Source of the DNA: Bryobacterales bacterium
GTDB lineage: Bacteria > Acidobacteriota > Terriglobia > Bryobacterales > Bryobacteraceae
Reading direction: 5' to 3'
Assembly: GCA_016789745.1 (NCBI GenBank)
Contig: JAEUQF010000333.1
Coordinates: forward strand, 1-48,558
Length of the DNA stretch: 48,558 bases
In this document: piece by piece, positions 42,669 through 48,558 of the stretch
Layout: the number at the start of each line of letters is the position of its first letter
Numbering within the stretch: the first letter of the stretch is position 1
Program-made: the position numbers and the translations under genes
The notes under the pieces: model-generated
The model's input: the letters and a program-made list of their open reading frames with translations, nothing else
Databases searched by the model: none
Told to the model about the DNA's origin: nothing

Positions 42669-43829
42669 CTATCGTATCACGCGATCCATCAGATTCTCGG
42701 CGTTGCGGTGATACACCTTCTGGAGAATGACATCGGGCAAGCCAAGACCATAGATGCGCCAGCGGCCCTGCGGCGGCACCTTGGCCGGGGCATAGTCGAA
42801 GTACTCGTCTTCGGTCTCCAGAAAGCGATAGTAGATCTCGTACAGCTCGTTGCCGAAGATCTGCTGCGGCGTTTCCACGCCATTCGGCACGGCATCGGTG
42901 CCGAACAGGATGCGGTCCTGGTAACGGTCGAAGAAGCGGCGGGCCAGCCGCGGTTGACGGCCAAGCTCGCCGATGCGGGCGCCGATCTCGACGTACATGT
43001 TCGGGAACTTGTCCAGCGACGCCGCTACGTGACCAAGGTTCTCCGCATGGTGCCCAACGTGCAGCGCGACGAACTTCGTCTTCGGATGACGGGCGAAAAC
43101 CCGGTCCCGGGCCGCCAGAAGCTCCTGCAGCGGCGGAAAGTCGCGTCCGTGGAATGACCAGTCCGGGTGATTGTTCAACTCCTCGAAGCGCTCGTTGAAG
43201 CGGTCCGTGGGAGTGAAGAACGCCACCGGGTCGCCGATGTGGATACAGATCGGCATATCCAGTGCGCCCGCTGCCTCCCACATCGGATCAAAGCGCTTGT
43301 CGTCGATCGCCACGAGTTTGCCCGAGGTGGTGTTCTCACGCAGGTAAAGCCCGAGCGTCTTGAGCACCTTCATCCCGCGGGCACCATCCTTGCGCGCCCG
43401 TTCCAGTTCCAGCGCCTGCGCCTTCGCGTAGCCTGGTTCATGGGCGCGAGCCCACATGGGTTCGGTGAAGGTAAGGAAGCGGCCCTTATGCGCCTTGTCG
43501 TACTTGGCGATGGCTTCCCTCAACCCGTCCCCATAGCCGCCAGTCAGGTTGACCATCGTATGGATGTTCTTGGCATCCATCACGCGCAGCAACTCGGCCG
43601 GCTCCATGATGAACTTCCGCGCGCCGGTCAGCGATACGCCCTTCTCCGCTTTCGCCGCCCACGACAGGTGCGTGTGAATGTCGATGACGGGAAACTTCGA
43701 CCGCGTGACTGGCGTCTGCGGAACCGCCAGCATGCTCTTCGGCTCAAACTGCGTGATATCCAGGGCCTGCTTCTGGGCGAAGGCCGCGGCCGATCCGGCC
43801 AGCGTGGCAAGTAGCGAACGGCGATGCAT
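42669..43829 (-). CDS. Exported amidohydrolase-family protein
   Basis: 386 residues from ATG 43829 with an arginine-pair leader (MHRRSLLATLAGSAAAFAQ), then a TIM-barrel amidohydrolase: VIDIHTHLSW, MKVLKTLGLYLREN with a Lys, ICIHIGDP, VALHVGHHAENLG and ILFGTDAVPN give the His-x-His, Lys, His, His, Asp metal set. It is longer than the cytoplasmic-looking amidohydrolase at 27846 and, unlike it, is exported. It heads an operon with the Nramp-like transporter. No Shine-Dalgarno is seen; a TAGACT box 7 bases before the ATG suggests a leaderless transcript. Substrate unknown. Confidence 0.87.
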   Translation of the reverse strand: MHRRSLLATLAGSAAAFAQKQALDITQFEPKSMLAVPQTPVTRSKFPVIDIHTHLSWAAKAEKGVSLTGARKFIMEPAELLRVMDAKNIHTMVNLTGGYGDGLREAIAKYDKAHKGRFLTFTEPMWARAHEPGYAKAQALELERARKDGARGMKVLKTLGLYLRENTTSGKLVAIDDKRFDPMWEAAGALDMPICIHIGDPVAFFTPTDRFNERFEELNNHPDWSFHGRDFPPLQELLAARDRVFARHPKTKFVALHVGHHAENLGHVAASLDKFPNMYVEIGARIGELGRQPRLARRFFDRYQDRILFGTDAVPNGVETPQQIFGNELYEIYYRFLETEDEYFDYAPAKVPPQGRWRIYGLGLPDVILQKVYHRNAENLMDRVIR

Positions 43830-43836
43830 CAGGTTT

Positions 43837-43842
43837 AGTCTA
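43837..43842 (-). promoter_or_regulatory. TAGACT -10-like box 7 bases before the amidohydrolase ATG
   Basis: On the minus strand TAGACT is followed by 7 bases and the start codon at 43829. This is the spacing expected if transcription starts at the ATG. No Shine-Dalgarno is present between. Only three fixed bases define such boxes, so chance occurrence is quite possible. Confidence 0.35.
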
Positions 43843-43869
43843 GCGTGCAACGCTGCTGCGCGACGGCGC

Positions 43870-45105
43870 TTAGCGGAACAGGTTTCGGATGCGTGTGAAC
43901 AAGCCGGGTTTGTCGGCTGGAGCTTCCGAAGCAGGTAAGGCCGTTGGTATCATCCGGGGCTGGTCCGCCGGCTGTCGCGGCTTCGGTGCCGCCTCCTTGC
44001 TCAGCAGCCGGACGCGCAAGCCGTAGAGAGCATACGTATTCTTCCAGCGCCGCCCCTCCAGGTCTTCCAGAAAGATCGTGAATCCAGGTGCCTTCAGTTT
44101 CTGTTTGCCTTCGGTGAACTCCACCTCGTGCGGTTGCACCGGATAGAAGCCATGGAAATCACGGCCCGCGTAGGCGGTTTCATAACGATGCCTCTTGAGG
44201 TTCCAGATGAACACGCGAAAATGGTCGAAGTCGTAGCTCTGGTAAGGCTCGGAGACCGTAGTCATCAGCCAGTGCCCCTTCTTCTTGTCCTCGTCGATGA
44301 CTTCCGCCAACTGGAAGTAGGAGGTGATGCGTTTCCCGTTCGCATACTGCGCAACATCATCGGGCAGGCCCATCGTCAGAGCCCGCGTCAGCACCCACCC
44401 GGCGTTCTTGTTCGGCAGACGGACCAACGTCCAGTCGTCGCGCTTGGGTGCCTCGGCGCCCGGAACGACCGTCTTGCTCATGTCCCGCCAGTTTTCTGGA
44501 GGCTTTGGCGCCGGCGGCATGGGCGGCGGGGGAACCAACGCTTCGTCGATTTTCTCCTCCTGCTTCTGGCCCTTCTTCTTGCGCCGCGAAGTCTTCTTTT
44601 TCGGCGTAGGCTTGACGGTGATGAAGTTGAGAGTCGCCGGTTGATTCACGCGCGGCGAAACACTATGCGCCAGCACCTCCACGGAGCCGCCGGCCGGGAT
44701 CTGGAACGGACTCGGCGACTGTCGGCTCGCCTCGGTATGCACGTTGAGCAAGTCGTAGGCGATAGCCGTACCCTGCGACGGCAACTTCGCCGCTTCCATC
44801 TGCATTTTCTCCAGGTCGCGCATCTGCTGACCCGTCAGCAGGCTGCGTCCATCCAGCCAGCCTTCGGCGCCGCCCACGTTACGGACCCGGTAGAACCGGC
44901 GGCGAGACCCAAGCACTTCCAGCCGCTCGCCGTGTTTCAACTCAGCGACCACGTCAGAACGCTGCGAGAGTTCCTTCTTCAGGGGAAGTTTCGCGGGCCC
45001 GACATAAGCCTCGCCGATGGCGCGCTCGCGCTCGGGATCGCTGCCGCATGCCGTCAACAGGCACACGCAGACTGCAACCAGAAATGGATGGCGGCGGATG
45101 GACAT
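43870..45105 (-). CDS. SH3-domain lipoprotein with Lys/Pro-rich linker
   Basis: About 411 residues from ATG 45105. A lipoprotein signal (SIRRHPFLVAVCVCLLTAC, Cys20) precedes a bacterial SH3 domain (about 37-95: LKHGERLEVLGS, VRNVGGAEGWLDG). A highly basic and proline-rich linker follows (about 165-205, KKKTSRRKKKG then PPPPMPPAPKPP), then a second SH3-like unit (DDWTLVRLPNKNAGWVLTR) and a C-terminal domain of mixed strand type (HGFYPVQPHEVEFTEGKQKL) of no family I know. Bacterial SH3 domains usually bind peptidoglycan, so an envelope role is likely. It is transcribed alone from a reasonable promoter. Confidence 0.8.
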   Translation of the reverse strand: MSIRRHPFLVAVCVCLLTACGSDPERERAIGEAYVGPAKLPLKKELSQRSDVVAELKHGERLEVLGSRRRFYRVRNVGGAEGWLDGRSLLTGQQMRDLEKMQMEAAKLPSQGTAIAYDLLNVHTEASRQSPSPFQIPAGGSVEVLAHSVSPRVNQPATLNFITVKPTPKKKTSRRKKKGQKQEEKIDEALVPPPPMPPAPKPPENWRDMSKTVVPGAEAPKRDDWTLVRLPNKNAGWVLTRALTMGLPDDVAQYANGKRITSYFQLAEVIDEDKKKGHWLMTTVSEPYQSYDFDHFRVFIWNLKRHRYETAYAGRDFHGFYPVQPHEVEFTEGKQKLKAPGFTIFLEDLEGRRWKNTYALYGLRVRLLSKEAAPKPRQPADQPRMIPTALPASEAPADKPGLFTRIRNLFR

Positions 45106-45147
45106 CAACAACTACGACGACGGATGCGGGAAGCCCTAGAGAATCCC

Positions 45148-45175
45148 AGTGTAGCGCAGGGGGCGCGCCTGTCAC
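45148..45175 (-). promoter_or_regulatory. Sigma-70-type promoter before the SH3 lipoprotein gene
   Basis: On the minus strand GTGACA (45175-45170) and TACACT (45153-45148) are separated by 16 bases, matching 5/6 and 4/6 of the consensus boxes. The predicted transcript starts near 45141, giving a leader of about 36 bases before the ATG at 45105. It lies in the 95-base gap after the decayed hydrolase gene. Confidence 0.5.
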
Positions 45176-45200
45176 CAACGGACATGGGCTGTTTTCTCAC

Positions 45201-45698
45201 TCAATGCCCGGACCATACGGCTTTGCCCATCAAATCATCCAGGAATCCATTCACCAATGCACGGCCACCTCGTTCGGCGGGGACGTTGCCTCCAACGTAG
45301 GTATCCACGCTCCATTCCCGAAGCATCTCTCGATAGTCGGTCGATGTCATGGCGAGATCCCCGTACGCGCCCACAGGTTCGCGCCCCGCGAAGCCTTCCA
45401 AAACCACCAGGAAGACGGCCCGTCCCTCTTTTAGAAACGGCGCCATGCGACCAGCCCGGTCCTCCACCATCTGCGTAACCCGTACGCCCGAGACCAAGCC
45501 CGGCCGTCCTGGTAATGAATCACCTGGTAGGGCGCCATCGAAGGCGATCTCCTCACGCCGCCAGGCTTCCTTCTCCTCCACCGCCACCTTGGCCCGTAGC
45601 GGCGCCCCATCATAGCGGTACTGCGCACTCGTCTCGGAAAAAGCCGCCGCCGCGGAAGCGGGATAGCTCAGTCTGACCGGTCTGGTGTGGAACGCCAT
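45201..45698 (-). pseudogene. Truncated alpha/beta-hydrolase-like gene remnant
   Basis: An open frame of 165 residues. Its first half (SAQYRYDGAPLRAKV, WRREEIAFDGA) and the stretch PFLKEGRAVFLVVLEGFAGRE with DYREMLREWSVD resemble, in order, the hydrolase domain found in acidobacterial proteins, sometimes attached to Ser/Thr kinases (from memory, not a search). The part that should carry PAYLFLPK and the nucleophile elbow G-x-S-x-G is missing, and the end is short and unrelated. So it looks like an internally deleted, C-terminally truncated relic. It abuts another remnant on the opposite strand. A short functional protein cannot be excluded. Confidence 0.45.
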
Positions 45699-45835
45699 GG
45701 CTCGCCCCCGGCCGGACTGCCCCGCGCGGCGTCTGGTACCCCGAACGGCTGCCAGCCATTCCGGGCCATGTCTTCGGCCTCAAGCTGAACGCCGAACAAC
45801 ACGCGCAACTGATCGGGTTCCTGCGAACGCTCTAA
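45677..45835 (+). pseudogene. 3' remnant of a plus-strand gene, C-terminus like a secreted cytochrome/peroxidase-type protein
   Basis: Fifty-two codons stay open on the plus strand from just after a TGA to a TAA at 45833-45835, with no start codon. The translation ends RLPAIPGHVFGLKLN then AEQHAQLIGFLRTL. The last part, with PGH-x-FG-x-x-L and a helical LIGFLRTL end, looks like the C-terminus of cytochrome c proteins that finish with LIAFLKTL. Its stop overlaps the convergent enolase-superfamily gene by 4 bases, as for other convergent pairs here, which suggests the original gene end is still in place and the rest was deleted. The family call is tentative. Confidence 0.4.
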
Positions 45836-47124
45836 TCGAAGAATCCGCGATCTTCCGGTGACAGGCGCGCCTTGGCTGCGTTCACCTTGAAGGTAACGCC
45901 CAAGCCCGGGCTGTCCCAGACATCGATGAAGCCCTTCTTCACAATGGGATTCGGCAGGCCATCCACGATGTCGTACCACCACTCGGGCTGGCCATAGGGA
46001 TACTCGAAGGCAATGTAGTTCTGAGGCAGCGTGGCGGCCATGTGCACGTGCGCGGCCAGTCCCACCAGCCCGTCGAAAATCCCGTGCGGGGCCATCAGAA
46101 TGCCATGCAGGTCGGCGTACTCGGTGATCCATTTCAACTCGCCGATGCCGCCGACGTCCTCCGGATCAGGCCCCAGCACATCCACTGCCTGCTTCTCGAT
46201 CAGGTCTTTGAAGTTCAGGCGATTGTAAATCTGCTCCCCCGTGTGAATCGGCACCGAGGTCTGCATCTTCAGATCACGGAAGAGATCGGCATTGGGGTAG
46301 GGCGTGTAGTCGCCGGTCAGCAGATCCTCTACCCACGCCAGATGCATGGGTTCCACCGCTTTGCAGAAGTTCACGGCGTCTTTCATCATCCAACCGGGAC
46401 CGGCATCCAGCGCCAGGCCGACTTCGTCCCCCAGCACCTTCTTCATCGCCTCCACACTGGCAACAATCCGCTTCAGGCCCTTCTCGGTAAGCATGCCTTT
46501 GTTGCCATGGGGTGTGCCGCCGCGCGGTTCGTCGTACCACTGGCCGGGCATGGCGTTCATCTGCGCCGCGTTGTGAAAGGCCACTGCCATCTTGATCAGC
46601 GTGAAGCCTTCGGGCGCTTCCTTCATCTGCTGGACGACTTCAGCGTAGTGCTGCGGTTCCTGGCCGTTGAACCGCGGACGAAAACCTCCGTTATAGACGC
46701 GCACACGATCACGCGTCTTGCCGCCCATCAGCTTGTAGACGGGCACGCCGGCCACTTGGCCCGCGATGTCCCAGAGGGCAATCTCGATGGCGCTGACGGC
46801 GGCACCCCACGGCTTGAAGGCGCCCAGGCGGCGGATCTTCATCATCACCCGTTCCACATCGGTGGGGTCTTCGCCCAGAATGTAGTCCTTGTAGAACATC
46901 ACCATCGGCCGCAGATAGACCTTGCGCGTTTCGGCCTGCCCGTAGCCCGAGACGCCCTGGTCGGTGACGATGCGCACCACCGGGCTCTGGCCGATGATGG
47001 CGCAGCGGACGTCGGTGATCTTGATCTTCGGGCGTCCGGCCTTACGCTGCTGTGCCGGCAATGCGGTGGCCGCCGCGGCGCCTGTCAACGAGCCCAACAT
47101 GCCTCTTCTGGTCAACGTACTCAT
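45832..47124 (-). CDS. Tat-exported enolase-superfamily enzyme (mandelate racemase/sugar-acid dehydratase type)
   Basis: 430 residues with a twin-arginine signal (STLTRRGMLGSLTGAAAATA). The capping domain begins KIKITDVRCAIIG. Barrel metal ligands are the Asp of LALDAGPGW, Glu of AWVEDLL and Glu of IHTGEQIYNR; a His general acid/base follows in LMAPHGIFDG with the partner Asp in GPDPEDVGGI. The second-strand Lys-x-Lys is reduced to IKM. This His-Asp set is that of mandelate racemase, galactonate and related dehydratases. Export is unusual, as most members are cytoplasmic. AAGGAGG lies about 11 bases before the ATG, and a TATAAA box lies 35 bases before it. Confidence 0.9.
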   Translation of the reverse strand: MSTLTRRGMLGSLTGAAAATALPAQQRKAGRPKIKITDVRCAIIGQSPVVRIVTDQGVSGYGQAETRKVYLRPMVMFYKDYILGEDPTDVERVMMKIRRLGAFKPWGAAVSAIEIALWDIAGQVAGVPVYKLMGGKTRDRVRVYNGGFRPRFNGQEPQHYAEVVQQMKEAPEGFTLIKMAVAFHNAAQMNAMPGQWYDEPRGGTPHGNKGMLTEKGLKRIVASVEAMKKVLGDEVGLALDAGPGWMMKDAVNFCKAVEPMHLAWVEDLLTGDYTPYPNADLFRDLKMQTSVPIHTGEQIYNRLNFKDLIEKQAVDVLGPDPEDVGGIGELKWITEYADLHGILMAPHGIFDGLVGLAAHVHMAATLPQNYIAFEYPYGQPEWWYDIVDGLPNPIVKKGFIDVWDSPGLGVTFKVNAAKARLSPEDRGFFD

Positions 47125-47158
47125 ACGCGGTACTCCCTCCTTCTGGCGAGAGAGTCAT

Positions 47159-47164
47159 TTTATA
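47159..47164 (-). promoter_or_regulatory. TATAAA -10-like box before the exported enolase-superfamily gene
   Basis: On the minus strand GGTATAAAA lies 34 bases before the ATG at 47124, followed in the leader by AAGGAGGG. It sits in the 50-base gap after the VWFA-related gene. No -35 box is clear. Same layout as upstream of the DUF362 gene. Confidence 0.35.
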
Positions 47165-47174
47165 CCCCGCCACT

Positions 47175-48558
47175 TCAAAGCAGAAGGATGGTGGTTTGCC
47201 AGTAATTCACTCTGCGCGTCGCCGGATCCAGCACGGTCACTTGACACTGGTATTCGCCGGCGCCCAGACCGTCCAGCGGAACGCGGAATCGCAGCGGCGC
47301 GGTCCTCAGCCTTGTACTGTCGAACTCCGCCGCAGCCAGCGGTCTCGTTTCCAGAGCCTTCACCCCATCGCGATAAAGACTCACATAGGCATACAGCGGC
47401 GCCGGTGCCGCGGCATCGGGTTGATAAGCCTGTAGGAAGACAAGCATCTCCTTGTCGCGCCGGAAGACTCTGGTGACCGATGGAATGAGTTTCTGGCCTT
47501 CATGCACCAGCGGGTGTTGCGACTGCGTCTGCGGTTTATTCGCTTCATACAGAACATCGCGCAGGTCCACGCGCTGGCTGCTCAGAATGACGGAACTGAT
47601 CGGCACGCGCTGCGGCAGTTCCTTATTGAGATTCGGGACGACGAACGGCATGGCATAGGTGCCCATGCGCCCGGTAACCGCATCGCGGGCCAGAAACTTG
47701 ATCCTGTAGCGGCCGGGCAGAAGCGTAAATCCGGTGTCGTACTCAATCGGGCGGCTGGCGAGTTCCGCAGCCACACTGCCGGGTACCTTAATCTCCACCT
47801 TGTCGCGCACGTTGGAGATCGTGCTGCCGAATTCGTCTTTGATCTCGCCGATGAAGTCGATCGTGGTCCGGTCGGCCCCACGCTTCTTCACCAATGCTAG
47901 TTCGCTGCCCGGGATCTTGACCGTCAGCGTGGTGAAGTACTCGGCGCGGTTGAGTTGAAAGTAGCCGAGTTCCATCGCCAGCGTGAGTTCGGTGACCGGA
48001 TCCTCCAACAGCAAGGCATCTTCGAGTTGCCGCTCCTTGTCAGCGGCGGTGAACTTGGAGAAGACCTTGCTCGCGTAGTAGCCCTGGCGGTAGTCAAGCG
48101 CGGCTTGGGTGTTGTTCTTCAGGGCGATGCGGATGCGGCGAAACTTGCCGTCCGGCCTGTCGTTGCTGGTGTAGTAGCCCAGAATGTAGTAGCTCTCGGT
48201 GGCTTGCTGGGCTTGCACAATGCCTCGAGTGAGGTCGTTATAGTCCAGCAACGCCTTGCCGCCGGTGTCCGCGGCAAGCGTCCACAGCGTGTCCTGCGAG
48301 CGTTGAAAGCTGCGAGCGCGGTCCATCGCCGCGCCCCCGGTATACATTGCAAGACCGCCCGGTGAGCCCTGTGTGGCGTCACCCATAGGAGCCGATGCCA
48401 CCAGCCCGCGAGCGTCAATGGGCCATAGCGATACCCCGGCACGGACCGCCGCGTTGATGGTCGCCTGCAATTGCGCCTGGTTGTTCGAGCCGTTCAGCCT
48501 TAACCCGCTCGCGAAGTAGATCAGCGATTTCTTCTCATTCAACCGCCCGAGCATCTGC
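47175..48558 (-). CDS. VWFA-related protein of acidobacterial type, N-terminal part beyond the window
   Basis: The frame is open at the right edge, so only the last 461 or so residues are seen. They begin inside the von Willebrand A-like domain, at the strand KSLIYFASGLRLNG, followed by VRAGVSLWPIDARGLV, WTLAADTGGKAL and ATESYYILGYYTSNDRPDG, all typical of the acidobacterial VWFA-related family. Long beta-rich domains fill the C-terminal half (EYFTTLTVKIPGSEL; YDTGFTLLPGRYRIKFLARD). The missing upstream part should hold the signal peptide and the MIDAS motif. Such proteins are secreted; their partners are not known. This family is a strong hint of the host phylum. Confidence 0.9.
   Translation of the reverse strand, partial: QMLGRLNEKKSLIYFASGLRLNGSNNQAQLQATINAAVRAGVSLWPIDARGLVASAPMGDATQGSPGGLAMYTGGAAMDRARSFQRSQDTLWTLAADTGGKALLDYNDLTRGIVQAQQATESYYILGYYTSNDRPDGKFRRIRIALKNNTQAALDYRQGYYASKVFSKFTAADKERQLEDALLLEDPVTELTLAMELGYFQLNRAEYFTTLTVKIPGSELALVKKRGADRTTIDFIGEIKDEFGSTISNVRDKVEIKVPGSVAAELASRPIEYDTGFTLLPGRYRIKFLARDAVTGRMGTYAMPFVVPNLNKELPQRVPISSVILSSQRVDLRDVLYEANKPQTQSQHPLVHEGQKLIPSVTRVFRRDKEMLVFLQAYQPDAAAPAPLYAYVSLYRDGVKALETRPLAAAEFDSTRLRTAPLRFRVPLDGLGAGEYQCQVTVLDPATRRVNYWQTTILLL

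Noticed and set aside
44128..45300. 390-codon plus-strand frame opposite the SH3 lipoprotein
   Set aside because: No domain; basic, low-information composition; overlaps a coherent lipoprotein gene and its promoter.

Overview
This is a gene-dense, high-GC stretch of bacterial chromosome with about 40 protein genes and no rRNA, tRNA, CRISPR array, phage gene or recognisable insertion sequence. Short overlaps of the ATGA/GTGA type join many genes, and no gap exceeds about 140 bases. The protein families point to an Acidobacteriota member, most likely of the Solibacter/Bryobacter group (order Bryobacterales). The clues are a VWFA-related protein of the acidobacterial type at the right edge, paired PSD1-type cytochrome and DUF1501 genes, many Tat-exported sugar-acid and amidohydrolase-type enzymes, BNR-type beta-propellers, and a Ser/Thr kinase-FHA cell-envelope operon. 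This placement comes from family knowledge and was not checked by a search.

Left part, minus strand (8700 down to 105): one operon for phospho-regulated peptidoglycan synthesis. It holds a DUF3662-like/FHA protein, an unlisted 32-residue single-pass membrane protein, a PP2C phosphatase with an outside beta-helix, a Ser/Thr kinase with a TPR-like outside domain, a giant SEDS glycosyltransferase-transpeptidase fusion, and a second FHA protein. The content mirrors the actinobacterial fhaA-fhaB-pstP-rodA-pbpA-pknB cluster, but rodA and pbpA are one polypeptide.

Middle left (8.7-18.4 kb): an IlvD/Edd-type dehydratase, then a divergent redox island. The minus arm has a di-heme peroxidase-like lipoprotein, a cupredoxin-like lipoprotein and a YVTN beta-propeller lipoprotein. 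The plus arm has a di-heme cytochrome c, a PQQ dehydrogenase and a second di-heme peroxidase. A secreted glycine-rich protein of unknown role follows.

Middle (18.5-32 kb): a DUF2156 protein, a DUF885 peptidase-like protein, then a five-gene plus-strand operon (cytochrome/copper monooxygenase-like protein, BNR protein, HyuB-like protein, DUF1080, GNAT). After that come an enolase-superfamily enzyme with an amidohydrolase, a Gfo/Idh/MocA oxidoreductase, a BNR propeller and a serine hydrolase.

Right part (32-48.5 kb): a PSD1-DUF1501-DUF6880-like operon, a DUF362 protein, an aroA-histidine kinase-HMA-like operon, an amidohydrolase with an atypical Nramp-like transporter, an SH3 lipoprotein, a decayed locus with two abutting gene remnants, a second enolase-superfamily enzyme, and the C-terminal part of the VWFA-related protein.

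The strongest points for a second look are the FtsW-PBP fusion operon with its hidden small membrane protein, the phosphatase carrying an extracytoplasmic beta-helix, an 18-base divergent promoter with overlapping -10 boxes and apparently leaderless starts, a 12-bp intergenic hairpin inside an operon, and the Nramp-like transporter lacking both metal-binding motifs.
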